A stretch of 44,498 nt of DNA from SAR86 cluster bacterium AG-390-O18 (GCA_003279605.1 QCHF01000002.1:277088-321585), one strand, 5' to 3'; positions 33,496 to 41,311 are shown, counted from the stretch's first letter. The notes: generated from the letters alone by a model not told the origin. Numbers and translations are program-made.

Positions 33496-34503
33496 TTATT
33501 CCATAGTGATGGAAATTTTCCCAAAATGTTTATTATCAATCTGATGTTGAAAAGCTCCGGCTAATTCAGCCAAATCAAAAGTATCGCTGATGACAGGTTT
33601 GATTTTAGAATTTTCTAGATATTCAACCATGGCCTTCTGTGACTGATGATTTGCCATCGCAATTCCACTGGTTCTTACTTGTTTGAGGAAAATTCGCGGC
33701 AAAACCAATTCATTTGCTGCAGGTCCACTCAATACACCAATCAAGGCAATATGACCGCCAAGTTTAACTGCCCGAATCGATTCGTTGAAAGTCTCTCCGC
33801 CACCAACTTCAACAACATGGTCAACACCTTCATTATCTGTAAGTTCCAAAACTTTTTCTCCCCACTTAGGATGTTCTTTGTAATTAATGATTTCATCTGC
33901 TCCAAGAGATTTTAATTTTTCAGCTTTTTCTTCAGATGAAGTTGTGGCTATAACTTTTGCACCCATTTCTTTAGCAAACTGTAGGGCAATAATTGAAACT
34001 CCTCCGGTTCCTTGAACCAAAACAGATTCTCCAGATTTCAATCTACCTTCATCTACGAGTGCTCGCCAAGCAGTCAAACCTGCACAAGGTAAAGTAGCTG
34101 CTTCTTGCAAAGTCCATTTCGAAGGCATTTTAGTTACCGCAGTCTCTTGAATAGCAATATACTCAGTGGCATAGCCGTCTTGATTGTCTCCAATAAAACT
34201 TAACAACTCGTAACGTGGGGGTCCATCAATCCAGTTTGGGAAACAAGCACTCATGACTTTATCCCCGACTTGCCAATTTTTTACTGCTGCTCCTATCTCA
34301 ACCACCTCACCAGCAGCGTCACCAAGCAAAACACGTCCATCATCGGTAGGAATTAATCCCAGGGCGCACATCAAATCATGGTAGTTAAGGCTACTTGCAT
34401 TAACTTTGATTAAAATTTCATTATCTTTTGGTTTAGGAATATCTAATTCATTAAGTTTGAATTTGTCCAGTCCTCCAGGTTTGGCTAGTTGCATTTGTCT
34501 CAT
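33496..34503 (-). CDS. MDR family NAD(P)-dependent alcohol dehydrogenase / quinone reductase
   Basis: A 335-aa medium-chain dehydrogenase. N-terminal GroES-like fold with VNASSLNYHDLMCALGLIP and LLGDAAGEVVEIG, then LPCAGLTAWRAL and the Rossmann motif VLVQGTGGVSIIALQFAKEMGAKVIAT. The usual catalytic zinc Cys and GHE motif are absent (NYHD, GDAAGE), so a zinc-independent quinone-reductase-type or enone-reducing activity fits better than a zinc alcohol dehydrogenase. It heads the minus-strand run with the GMC and NMO-like genes. Confidence 0.9.
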   Translation of the reverse strand: MRQMQLAKPGGLDKFKLNELDIPKPKDNEILIKVNASSLNYHDLMCALGLIPTDDGRVLLGDAAGEVVEIGAAVKNWQVGDKVMSACFPNWIDGPPRYELLSFIGDNQDGYATEYIAIQETAVTKMPSKWTLQEAATLPCAGLTAWRALVDEGRLKSGESVLVQGTGGVSIIALQFAKEMGAKVIATTSSEEKAEKLKSLGADEIINYKEHPKWGEKVLELTDNEGVDHVVEVGGGETFNESIRAVKLGGHIALIGVLSGPAANELVLPRIFLKQVRTSGIAMANHQSQKAMVEYLENSKIKPVISDTFDLAELAGAFQHQIDNKHFGKISITME

Positions 34504-34748
34504 AATTAATTCCTCGTGTATAAGATTTTTATTAGAACAAAAAAGTCCTTTTTATAGAATAAAAACAATCGATTTAAAAAGAATAAAAAAATGTTTTTTT
34601 ATAACTTTTGTGAAATAAGTTATAATTTTTTGTGAAATTTAGGCGAAATGGACTTCCTACATCTGGTAAAAAAGCCTGAAAGTACTATACTTTGCGCGAT
34701 TTTGATCGAATGTAAATTTTTGAATCAGCAAAATTTCAATTTGAGTGC
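34504..34748. other. AT-rich intergenic leader region without a recognised gene
   Basis: Between the MDR gene start and the T-tract array. It must hold the promoter of the MDR gene on the minus strand. One inverted repeat (annotated separately) is the only clear structure. A 68-codon plus-strand frame starting at 34648 and running to 34854 is Phe/Ile-rich with no ribosome site and spans the promoter elements; I do not accept it as a gene. Confidence 0.5.
34599..34625. promoter_or_regulatory. Inverted repeat upstream of the MDR gene
   Basis: TTATAAC (34599-34605) and GTTATAA (34619-34625), perfect 7-base arms 13 bases apart. The same words occur as the compact palindrome at 15093-15107. Possible operator or opposed -10 elements; chance is not excluded in this AT-rich DNA. 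Confidence 0.35.
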
Positions 34749-34795
34749 AAAAATCAGCATTTTTGTTAATTTTTCACCATTTTTGACCTTTTTTT
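34749..34795 (+). promoter_or_regulatory. Phased A/T-tract array (predicted DNA bend)
   Basis: T5, T5, T5 and T7 runs start at 34760, 34770, 34780 and 34789, i.e. in step with the helical repeat, and an A5 run lies at 34749-34753. Such phased tracts give intrinsic curvature and can act as an UP-like element. They end eight bases before a TATAAT, so they probably enhance the promoter of the 30-aa peptide gene. Confidence 0.6.
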
Positions 34796-34802
34796 ACAGA
34801 TG

Positions 34803-34808
34803 TATAAT
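34803..34808 (+). promoter_or_regulatory. -10 element TATAAT for the 30-aa peptide transcript
   Basis: A perfect TATAAT hexamer directly after TG. Candidate -35 words (TTTGAC/TTGACC around 34782-34788) have a short 14-15 base spacer, so promoter strength probably relies on the upstream phased T-tracts. The predicted mRNA has an untranslated leader of roughly 110 bases before the ATG at 34923. Confidence 0.5.
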
Positions 34809-34922
34809 GCATTCAATTTCAAAAGGACCTTATTTTAGAAAATTTCTTTTTTAAATGAACTTTTAGAAAATTAATCTCTCTAGTAAGTATCTTAATTAAC
34901 CATTAGCTTAAAGGAGTTAGCG

Positions 34923-35015
34923 ATGATCAATAGAGTGGTAGCAGGAACTTTAGGATTTTGTTTTTGCCTCTCTTTTATACTTTATTTAGGAGTAATAGGA
35001 ATTAACTTTTTCTAA
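34923..35015 (+). CDS. 30-aa hydrophobic membrane microprotein
   Basis: The frame begins MINRVVAGTLGFCF and ends GVIGINFF, with a single transmembrane helix of about 22 residues and a lone Arg near the N-terminus. An excellent ribosome site (AAAGGAG, 7 bases before ATG), a -10 upstream and a strong terminator 38 bases after the stop make a complete miniature transcription unit. I do not recognise a family. The role could be a membrane regulator of a larger complex, or the RNA itself may be the product. Confidence 0.65.
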   Translation: MINRVVAGTLGFCFCLSFILYLGVIGINFF

Positions 35016-35052
35016 TCCTATAAAGCAATAAATTTATAAAGTTCTCCCCCCT

Positions 35053-35085
35053 AATCCCCTCGCTTCGGCGAGGGGATTTCTTTTT
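35053..35085 (+). terminator. Strong rho-independent terminator
   Basis: An 11-bp stem AATCCCCTCGC / GCGAGGGGATT closed by a TTCG (UUCG) tetraloop at 35064-35067, followed by a T-rich tail through 35085. It is unusually GC-rich for this DNA. It ends the transcript of the 30-aa peptide. Confidence 0.92.
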
Positions 35086-35110
35086 CGGTAATAATATCTT
35101 AGAGTGTCGT

Positions 35111-35233
35111 ATGACCAAACAATGTGAAGAATGCTTAAAAGAATTACCATTTAGCTACTTCTCCAAACACAGAGGAGGGTTCATGGGGCTCAGGCGAGTA
35201 TGTAGATCTTGTGAACAAAAAAACTTTTGCTAG
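35111..35233 (+). CDS. 40-aa zinc-ribbon-like microprotein (two CxxC)
   Basis: The frame from ATG 35111 to TAG 35231-35233 starts MTKQCEECLKELPFSYF and has CEEC near residue 5 and CRSC near residue 31, plus a final Cys. Two CxxC knuckles about 22 residues apart are the arrangement of small zinc ribbons; the region between is basic (KHRGGFMGLRR). A nucleic-acid or protein-binding role is likely. Its stop overlaps the TTG start region of the downstream hydrolase. No clear ribosome site. Resembles short uncharacterised zinc-ribbon proteins of phage and marine bacteria. Confidence 0.6.
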   Translation: MTKQCEECLKELPFSYFSKHRGGFMGLRRVCRSCEQKNFC

Positions 35234-36168
35234 TTAAAAAAATTTATATCTACATAAAATACATTTTTTTATTTTTTTTTATAACGCTCCTTTCAGTCTT
35301 TATATTTTTTCAGCTTGAAAGATATCTAACTATCTTAGAGCTAGAAAAAAATAGTCAAATTTTAGATACGAGACTCGGTCAAATAGAATACTCAGATTCT
35401 TTAGGTGAAGGACCTGTAATCCTTCATATCCATGGTTCACCTGGAGGTTATGATCAAGTTTTTGGAATTGATAAAAAATATAAAGTCATTAGCCCTTCAA
35501 GACCGGGCTACTTAAGAACACCAATAACTTCTGGCAAAACTCCTGTAGAACAGGCAGACCTTTATAAAGCTCTTTTAGAAGAATTGGATATTGATTCTGT
35601 AATTGTCTGGGGTACTTCAGGCGGGGGACCTTCAGCTATAGAATTTGCAATAAAATATCCAGAAACAACTCGAGGACTTATCTCTTTTGAAGCGCTTACG
35701 GGAGCTTGGTTGGAAGCTAAAGAGATTGATAAATACTTTCTTACGGCATCTGATTTTAGCCTTTGGTTTTCGTTAAAGCTCTCTGGACTTTTTGGGAAAA
35801 GGAATTTAGTATCTTTTGTTGTTCCAGATGCTTCAAATCAGAATTTAATTCTCAGCGATGAAGTATCTTTTAAAGAATTGAAAAAATTAATTTGGACTAT
35901 CTGGCCTATTACAATGCGACAAGCAGGATTTTCTAATGATGCAGAAATGTTTTTTGATTTGAACTTAGATTTACAAAAAATAAGTTCTCCCACCATAGCT
36001 ATACATGGTACAAAAGACATTAATGTAGATATTAGTCATTCAATAAAATTAACTGAAGTCGTCAAAAATTCTAAATTACATAGAATTATTGGAGCGGATC
36101 ACTACATGAGTTTTAGTCATAGGAATGAAATAAGTGAAGTTGTTGAAGAATTTATTGAGAACCTTTAA
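35227..36168 (+). CDS. Alpha/beta hydrolase, membrane anchored
   Basis: A 313-aa protein with an N-terminal membrane segment (about 11-29). The fold-typical HIHGSPGG oxyanion loop (residues 67-74) and PSRPGYLRTP are followed by the nucleophile Ser131 in WGTSGGGPSA. The acid fits the Asp of IHGTKDINV, and the His is in GADHYMSFSH. Esterase, lipase or similar activity; substrate unknown. The only workable start is a TTG at 35227, which overlaps the stop of the 40-aa gene. The next gene begins within its 3' end. Confidence 0.85.
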   Translation: MLVKKIYIYIKYIFLFFFITLLSVFIFFQLERYLTILELEKNSQILDTRLGQIEYSDSLGEGPVILHIHGSPGGYDQVFGIDKKYKVISPSRPGYLRTPITSGKTPVEQADLYKALLEELDIDSVIVWGTSGGGPSAIEFAIKYPETTRGLISFEALTGAWLEAKEIDKYFLTASDFSLWFSLKLSGLFGKRNLVSFVVPDASNQNLILSDEVSFKELKKLIWTIWPITMRQAGFSNDAEMFFDLNLDLQKISSPTIAIHGTKDINVDISHSIKLTEVVKNSKLHRIIGADHYMSFSHRNEISEVVEEFIENL

Positions 36169-37603
36169 AAAATTTAAAGTATTTCTAATTCTTTGCTTTA
36201 GCATTTTACTTTTTTCATGTGGCGGCGGAGGAGGAAATACTCCAGCGCCTTCACCAAACCCTCAAACTTCAAATTTATCTTTTTCATGGGAGGTAGTTTC
36301 CCCAGAGTCACAAGGACTTTCTGCCACGAAAGTTAGCGCAGCAATGAATTTTGCAATGGAAGATGGCAGATACACTCAAGCTGCAATCATAATCAAGAAC
36401 GGAAAGATTGTCGCAGAGCAATACAGGGGTATTCAGACAAATGAAGTCAATGCTCTGGTAAATCATGCTCAAACTGCATGGACCGCTAATTCACTAAATA
36501 CGATTTATGGAGCAAGAGATGCAAATAGTCTTGTCTCAAGCTGGTCGGTAGCAAAATCTATTACCAGCATACTTTTTGGCATAGCTCAGGGCCAAGGTTA
36601 CTTTTCTGGAAGTTTAGATACTACAGCTGCAACTTATTTAACAGAATGGGCTAACGATTCAAAAAATACCATTACTATAAAAAATCTTCTGGATATGCGT
36701 TCAGGGTTAGTACCTAAATGCTACTCTGATTTAGGAGGATGGGTCGTATGCGACGCAACTACTATTTCTGGAGGCGGAGGATTCGTAAGTTCAGATGATC
36801 AATTGAACGAGTGTATCAATAATAGAACCATGGCGGGGACTGGACAAACTCATTCTTGGTATCAATCAGGCCTTTTCAATTATGATGAAGGAGATTGGGT
36901 TTATCAAAACTGCGATACGCAGATTCTTGGTGAAATTTTTTTTAGAGCAGTAGGCCAGGATATCAAAACTTTTGCAGATACTTATTTATTTTCAAAGATA
37001 GGCATAACGCCAGATTCTGCTCAATGGTGGCGAGACAATACATCTGGCGGGCAAGCGAATGGAAATTATCTTGCTTATTGTTGTTTGGATATGACCGCAA
37101 GAGATTTTGCTAAGATTGCTCTGCTTTTAATTAATGATGGAGTTTGGTTAGGAGAGCGAATAATTCCTCTTAGTTATGTTCAGGCAATTAAGAACATAAC
37201 CAGTTCGTCAGTTGTAACTGGAGACTATTTTCAAGGAACAATGAGTTATGGACTTAAATTTTGGTCTCTTTATGGTGGAAATGTTTGTGGATTAGATGCA
37301 GAAGGTAACTACCAAAATAATGGTGAAAAATGCGTTGCAGACAATACCATCATTACACCCCAAGGTTTTGATGGGCAGTATCCTTCGATGGATTTTCAAA
37401 ATAATTTAATCATGATCAGATTCAGCTTGTATCATCATGCAAACACCCTTGAAGCCACAGAGAAAAAAATGGTGGCAGATGCTCCTCCTGCTCCTGTAAA
37501 TTATATTCTTACTGCTCCTGTAGTAGCTACGAGTCCTGACTCTCCTTTAAATATAACTTTTCCTCAGGCAACTTTTTGGTACATGCTAAATAATAGCAAT
37601 TAA
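36134..37603 (+). CDS. Beta-lactamase-family serine hydrolase, lipoprotein
   Basis: A roughly 489-aa protein with a lipoprotein signal (ILLFSC, then a run of five Gly). The Ser-x-x-Lys motif of class C-like serine hydrolases is SVAK at about 138-141. The second motif lies in VYQNCDTQILGE and a late GFDGQYP segment replaces the usual KTG-like box. These are usually esterases or peptidases rather than antibiotic-resistance enzymes. The start is uncertain: GTG 36134 overlaps the previous gene by 35 bases; TTG 36155 gives a more usual signal peptide. Its stop overlaps the convergent selO stop. Confidence 0.83.
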   Translation: MKLLKNLLRTFKKFKVFLILCFSILLFSCGGGGGNTPAPSPNPQTSNLSFSWEVVSPESQGLSATKVSAAMNFAMEDGRYTQAAIIIKNGKIVAEQYRGIQTNEVNALVNHAQTAWTANSLNTIYGARDANSLVSSWSVAKSITSILFGIAQGQGYFSGSLDTTAATYLTEWANDSKNTITIKNLLDMRSGLVPKCYSDLGGWVVCDATTISGGGGFVSSDDQLNECINNRTMAGTGQTHSWYQSGLFNYDEGDWVYQNCDTQILGEIFFRAVGQDIKTFADTYLFSKIGITPDSAQWWRDNTSGGQANGNYLAYCCLDMTARDFAKIALLLINDGVWLGERIIPLSYVQAIKNITSSSVVTGDYFQGTMSYGLKFWSLYGGNVCGLDAEGNYQNNGEKCVADNTIITPQGFDGQYPSMDFQNNLIMIRFSLYHHANTLEATEKKMVADAPPAPVNYILTAPVVATSPDSPLNITFPQATFWYMLNNSN

Positions 37604-39024
37604 GAAGAGCAGGATATTTCTAATTTGTTAGCCCATTCAGGGGGAACTTCTGAAAATTTATTATAATTTTCATTTTTAAGATAAGGCTTTTTTAAAACCT
37701 CTATCAAAAAATTCAATGCCGAAAAGTCTCCAATTTCAGCAGCTTGTATAGCTTCTTGTGCCAAGTAATTTCTTAAAATGTATTGAGGATTTGATGAATT
37801 CATCAAGGCATTTCTTTCCGTTTCATTTGAAGCTTCTCTATCTAACCTTTCTTGATATTTTTTGAACCAAGCTTGTTCGACTTCATCTGTAAAATCGTTA
37901 TTACCTTCTGCAAGAGCACGAAAGGTATTTGTATAGTCTTTTTTATGATCTTTCATCCAAGTTAATAGTTCTTCTACCAATTTAAGATCGTCTTTTTCTT
38001 TTTTAAATAAACCAAGTTTTTTTCTATAAAGCCTAGTAAGTTCATCGTAAAAAATTTTTTCATAGGAATTGATAATTTCTTTGGTTCGCTCAATTTCAAT
38101 ATGATCCTTTAGAGCTGCAGCTAGAGCATGACAATTCCAAAGACCAATTGAAGGTTGGTTATTAAAAGCGTAACGGCCGCTATGATCTGAGTGATTGCAG
38201 ATAAAACCAGGATTGTATTCATCTAAAAAGCCAAAAGGTCCAAAATCAAAAGTCTCTCCTAAGACAGACATGTTATCGGTATTCATTACGCCATGAGCAA
38301 AACCAAAAGCCTGCCATTTGGCAATAAGTCTTGCTGTCGAAGAAACTATTTTTTCAAATAAATCGGTGTAACCATCTTTGGATTCTTTCAACTCAGGAAA
38401 ATAACTTTCAATTACATGATTGAGTAAAATTGGAATGAATTCTGATTTTTTGTTGTGCATGAGATATTCAAAATGCCCAAAACGAATGTGAGTTTTTGCA
38501 ACTCTTATCATCATTGCCCCAAATTCGGTCGTTTCCCTAAAGACCGGTTCATCGCTACCGATCATTATCAGCGACCTTGAGCTTGGAATGCCAAGATGAT
38601 GCATAGCCTCACCACACAAATATTCTCTGATGGTTGATCTCAAAACTGCGCGGCCATCACCAAATCTTGAGTAGGGTGTTTTGCCAGCACCTTTAATATG
38701 TAAATCCATTAACCCTTCTTTGGTTTGTAATTGGCCCAATAAAATACCTCTACCGTCTCCCAATTGTGGGACCCAAGAACCAAACTGATGTCCGGCGTAT
38801 GCCATTGATAGAGGCGCGCTGTGTTTAAAAGCTTTATTCCCATTCACATATAGCATCAAATCTTCAGGATCAAGATCTTTTGGAAGCCCTAAAAGCTCTG
38901 CAAGCTCTTCATTAAAATGAATCAGTTTTGGATTATCAAAAGGAGTCCAATTTTGCTTGTGAAAAAAATCTTCCGGCAAATCGGCAAAGGGATTTGAAAA
39001 TTTTAAGCTTTCTAGTTCCTGCAT
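37600..39024 (-). CDS. selO: SelO protein adenylyltransferase (YdiU family)
   Basis: A 474-aa pseudokinase-fold enzyme that transfers AMP to Ser/Thr/Tyr of target proteins, linked to oxidative-stress response. Signatures: SMAYAGHQFGSWVPQLGDGRGILLGQL, HIKGAGKTPYSRFGDGRAVLRSTIREYLC, HGVMNTDNMSVLG and FDFGPFGFLDEY. It ends with CSS, the conserved C-terminal cysteine segment. The start MQELESLKF at 39024 is preferred to a TTG nine bases upstream. Divergent from the VOC gene with only 32 bases between starts. Confidence 0.95.
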   Translation of the reverse strand: MQELESLKFSNPFADLPEDFFHKQNWTPFDNPKLIHFNEELAELLGLPKDLDPEDLMLYVNGNKAFKHSAPLSMAYAGHQFGSWVPQLGDGRGILLGQLQTKEGLMDLHIKGAGKTPYSRFGDGRAVLRSTIREYLCGEAMHHLGIPSSRSLIMIGSDEPVFRETTEFGAMMIRVAKTHIRFGHFEYLMHNKKSEFIPILLNHVIESYFPELKESKDGYTDLFEKIVSSTARLIAKWQAFGFAHGVMNTDNMSVLGETFDFGPFGFLDEYNPGFICNHSDHSGRYAFNNQPSIGLWNCHALAAALKDHIEIERTKEIINSYEKIFYDELTRLYRKKLGLFKKEKDDLKLVEELLTWMKDHKKDYTNTFRALAEGNNDFTDEVEQAWFKKYQERLDREASNETERNALMNSSNPQYILRNYLAQEAIQAAEIGDFSALNFLIEVLKKPYLKNENYNKFSEVPPEWANKLEISCSS

Positions 39025-39056
39025 ATTTATCAATTATATAGGTTAGAATTTATCTC

Positions 39057-39746
39057 ATGCTCAAAGATGAAAAACTAAATTTAAATTTATATCAAACCCT
39101 CAATTCCAATCAGGCACCAGAGGATTTTCATCATGTGGCTTTTAAAACCATCAATTATGAAGCCATGGTTGATTTTTATACTAAACTCTTTGGTTGTAAA
39201 CCTTTATACAAAAGCGAAGAATTAACTTTTTTAGCTTTTGATGAGGAGCATCACCGAGTGGCTATTGCTAACACTTCTGGTGTTTTTAAAAATCTTGGAT
39301 TCATTCCAAAAACTATTATGCGAATTAAAAACTGGATGAATCGCACTTTACCTTCAATTGTTGGTTTGGATCACATTTCTTACAAATTAAACCCAATAGA
39401 TAAGTGGTTTGAGTTTTATCACAAAGCCAAAGAACAAGGTCTAGAACCTTATTGGACGATCAATCACGGTTGGATTACTGGAATGTATTACAAAGATCCG
39501 GATGGTAATTTAGTAGAAATATTTTTTGAACATTGGCGTAACCAAGAAGAATTCAAAAGCAACATTTCTCCAGATTTTTCCGAAGAACCTATAGGCACCA
39601 ATATGGATATTGATGTGCTTTATGAGATGTTTAGAAAAGGTGCGTCTTTTGAAGAGCTTATTCAAAAAGGCAATACCGTTCCCGAAGGCAAGAAACCAGT
39701 TGCTGGCATGGAAGCTGTTATGAATATGCGCAAAAAATTTAAATAA
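39057..39746 (+). CDS. VOC-superfamily protein (extradiol-dioxygenase/glyoxalase-like)
   Basis: A 229-aa protein with two VOC half-domains: HHVAFKTINYEAMVDFYTKLFG near residue 24 and LDHISYKLNPIDKWFEFYHKAKEQG near 103, ending MYYKDPDGNLVEIFFE. Candidate metal ligands are the histidines in HHVAF and LDHISY and Glu in VEIFFE, as in type I extradiol dioxygenases. A 60-aa C-terminal tail is additional. A metal-dependent lyase, isomerase or dioxygenase; substrate unknown. No ribosome site; TAGAAT lies seven bases before the ATG. Confidence 0.85.
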   Translation: MLKDEKLNLNLYQTLNSNQAPEDFHHVAFKTINYEAMVDFYTKLFGCKPLYKSEELTFLAFDEEHHRVAIANTSGVFKNLGFIPKTIMRIKNWMNRTLPSIVGLDHISYKLNPIDKWFEFYHKAKEQGLEPYWTINHGWITGMYYKDPDGNLVEIFFEHWRNQEEFKSNISPDFSEEPIGTNMDIDVLYEMFRKGASFEELIQKGNTVPEGKKPVAGMEAVMNMRKKFK

Positions 39747-39823
39747 TTAAATCCCTGCTAATTAATCTTTTTTCTTTTGTAGATTCATCTATCATTAACC
39801 TTCATATATTTTTAGGAGAAAAC

Positions 39824-40246
39824 ATGAAAAAAATAATGATTATTTTAGTGACTTCTTTGATGTCATTCGGTCTTTTTGGACTGAAAGTAACTGCAGATGA
39901 GCAGTTTACTTTGTCTGGAAAAGTTACTTCAATTTCAATTACTGATGAAGGCGGCGTAATAAATGTCTCTAGTAAGGCAGGTCGTTATGGAAAAGTTTTT
40001 CTTACTTACAATTTAAGAAGAGACAATCCAAATTTTGGCTCCCAAGGATCTTTTACTGGGAGAGGAGTTGGAATTGCTGATGACGGCACAAGAAATTCTG
40101 CACCTCGACATGGAGTTTGGAAAAGAGAGGGAAATATCATTACTTTTCACTCTTTAGATGATGTTACAGATGGCAATCGAAATTTCTGTATTTCAAAGCT
40201 GAATCTTACTGAGGAAACTTTGGAAATGACTTTTTATCCGTTTTAA
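39824..40246 (+). CDS. Hypothetical secreted beta-rich protein, 140 aa
   Basis: A signal peptide (about 1-25, ending VTADEQ) follows the ribosome site TTTTTAGGAGAAAAC. The mature part is short and strand-rich: FTLSGKVTSISITDEGG, GKVFLTYNLRRD, GSFTGRGVGI, and a last strand with a single Cys. It looks like a small lipocalin- or OB-like beta-barrel, but no family is recognised. Single gene, flanked by a hairpin. Confidence 0.65.
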   Translation: MKKIMIILVTSLMSFGLFGLKVTADEQFTLSGKVTSISITDEGGVINVSSKAGRYGKVFLTYNLRRDNPNFGSQGSFTGRGVGIADDGTRNSAPRHGVWKREGNIITFHSLDDVTDGNRNFCISKLNLTEETLEMTFYPF

Positions 40247-40254
40247 TTTTTTTT

Positions 40255-40277
40255 GAGGGAAAGTTTTGCTTTCCCTC
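40255..40277. repeat. Hairpin between convergent genes
   Basis: A perfect 9-bp stem, GAGGGAAAG and CTTTCCCTC, with loop TTTTG, lies exactly between two convergent stop codons. T-runs lie before it and A-runs after it on the plus strand, so neither strand has the usual U-tail directly after the stem; the flanks can pair and lengthen the stem instead. It may still terminate or stabilise 3' ends. Confidence 0.55.
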
Positions 40278-41297
40278 TTAAAAAATCTTTTTGAAATCGT
40301 CACATATTCTTTTTAAAGCATAGTCGACCCCATCGACTAACATCATATTCACAAAGCCATGAATGTAGCTGTCGTGGGCCCGATGATAAATTTCCACATT
40401 AGCTTGTCTTAAAGCTTGCGCGTACTGATCTCCCTCATCTCTAAGAGGGTCAAAACCTGCTGTGACGACTACAGCTGATGGATGTCCTGAAAGATCTTCT
40501 GCGAACAAAGGCGAAACCAAAGGATCTTTTGTTAACTCATCGTTCTCAAGGTATTGCTCACGGAAGAATTCCATTGAGGCTTTAGTTAAAAAGAAGCCTT
40601 CCGCCATTTCATCCATAGAAGGATGTTTTAAAGTAAGGTCAGTAACCGGATAAACAAGTAATTGCGCTTTTGGCATTGAGAGCTCTTCCTGTTTACGCTT
40701 GATGCAAAGTGAAGCAGCTAAATTCCCTCCGGCACTGTCGCCACCAACCGATACTCGATTTGGATTGATGCCTAAATCCAAAGCATTGTCTTTGACCCAA
40801 TTGAAAGCAGCTTCACAATCGGCTAAAGGTATGGGAAAGGGGTGTTCTGGCGCTAAACGATAATCCACCGAGAAAACTTTTGCTTTGAGTTCTTTTGCTA
40901 GAAATCCTGTAAAAGCTTCATGCGACTCAATGCTGCCAACGACCCAACCACCACCATGAAAATAAACCACTGCAGGATAGATATTTCCTATGGATTCTGG
41001 TGAATATTCTCTTACCTTTATCTCCACGCCATTTGATTTAACGATGTGATCTGTGGTTTTGATTCCTGAGGGCAGGGGCAAAGAAATCAAACCTCTGCTT
41101 TCTTCAAATTCTTTGCGTAATTCTGCTGCAGGCTTGGAAGTATCTAATTTGGCGCCGGTATCTTCCATGACTTTTAATAAATATTGAAAGCCTGGATCCA
41201 ACTTACGATAGCCTTTTTCAATTTGTTCTTTACCGGACCATCTAATCAGAATACTTGCCGGTAATTTGAATAATAATCTAGCTAGGAAAGCACGCAT
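40278..41297 (-). CDS. Alpha/beta hydrolase, HSL family esterase
   Basis: A 339-aa esterase of lipase family IV. HGGGW at 114-118, YRLAPEHPFP and the nucleophile Ser188 in GGDSAGGN are textbook. The acid and base fit Asp in TAGFDPLRDEG and His in YIHGFVNM. No signal peptide. Substrates would be short acyl esters. It is 14 bases after the SNase gene and may be the last gene of the long minus-strand run from CsgG. Confidence 0.93.
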   Translation of the reverse strand: MRAFLARLLFKLPASILIRWSGKEQIEKGYRKLDPGFQYLLKVMEDTGAKLDTSKPAAELRKEFEESRGLISLPLPSGIKTTDHIVKSNGVEIKVREYSPESIGNIYPAVVYFHGGGWVVGSIESHEAFTGFLAKELKAKVFSVDYRLAPEHPFPIPLADCEAAFNWVKDNALDLGINPNRVSVGGDSAGGNLAASLCIKRKQEELSMPKAQLLVYPVTDLTLKHPSMDEMAEGFFLTKASMEFFREQYLENDELTKDPLVSPLFAEDLSGHPSAVVVTAGFDPLRDEGDQYAQALRQANVEIYHRAHDSYIHGFVNMMLVDGVDYALKRICDDFKKIF

Positions 41298-41311
41298 GAG
41301 GATAGTTTAAT

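Noticed and set aside
34648-34854. A 68-codon plus-strand frame in the intergenic region
   Set aside because: No ribosome site; it runs through the phased T-tracts and the TATAAT element, and its Phe/Ile richness simply reflects T-runs.
36134-37603. Reading the beta-lactamase-like lipoprotein as an antibiotic-resistance gene
   Set aside because: Only the SxxK fold motif supports it; such lipoproteins are mostly esterases or peptidases and the third motif is not a lactamase KTG.
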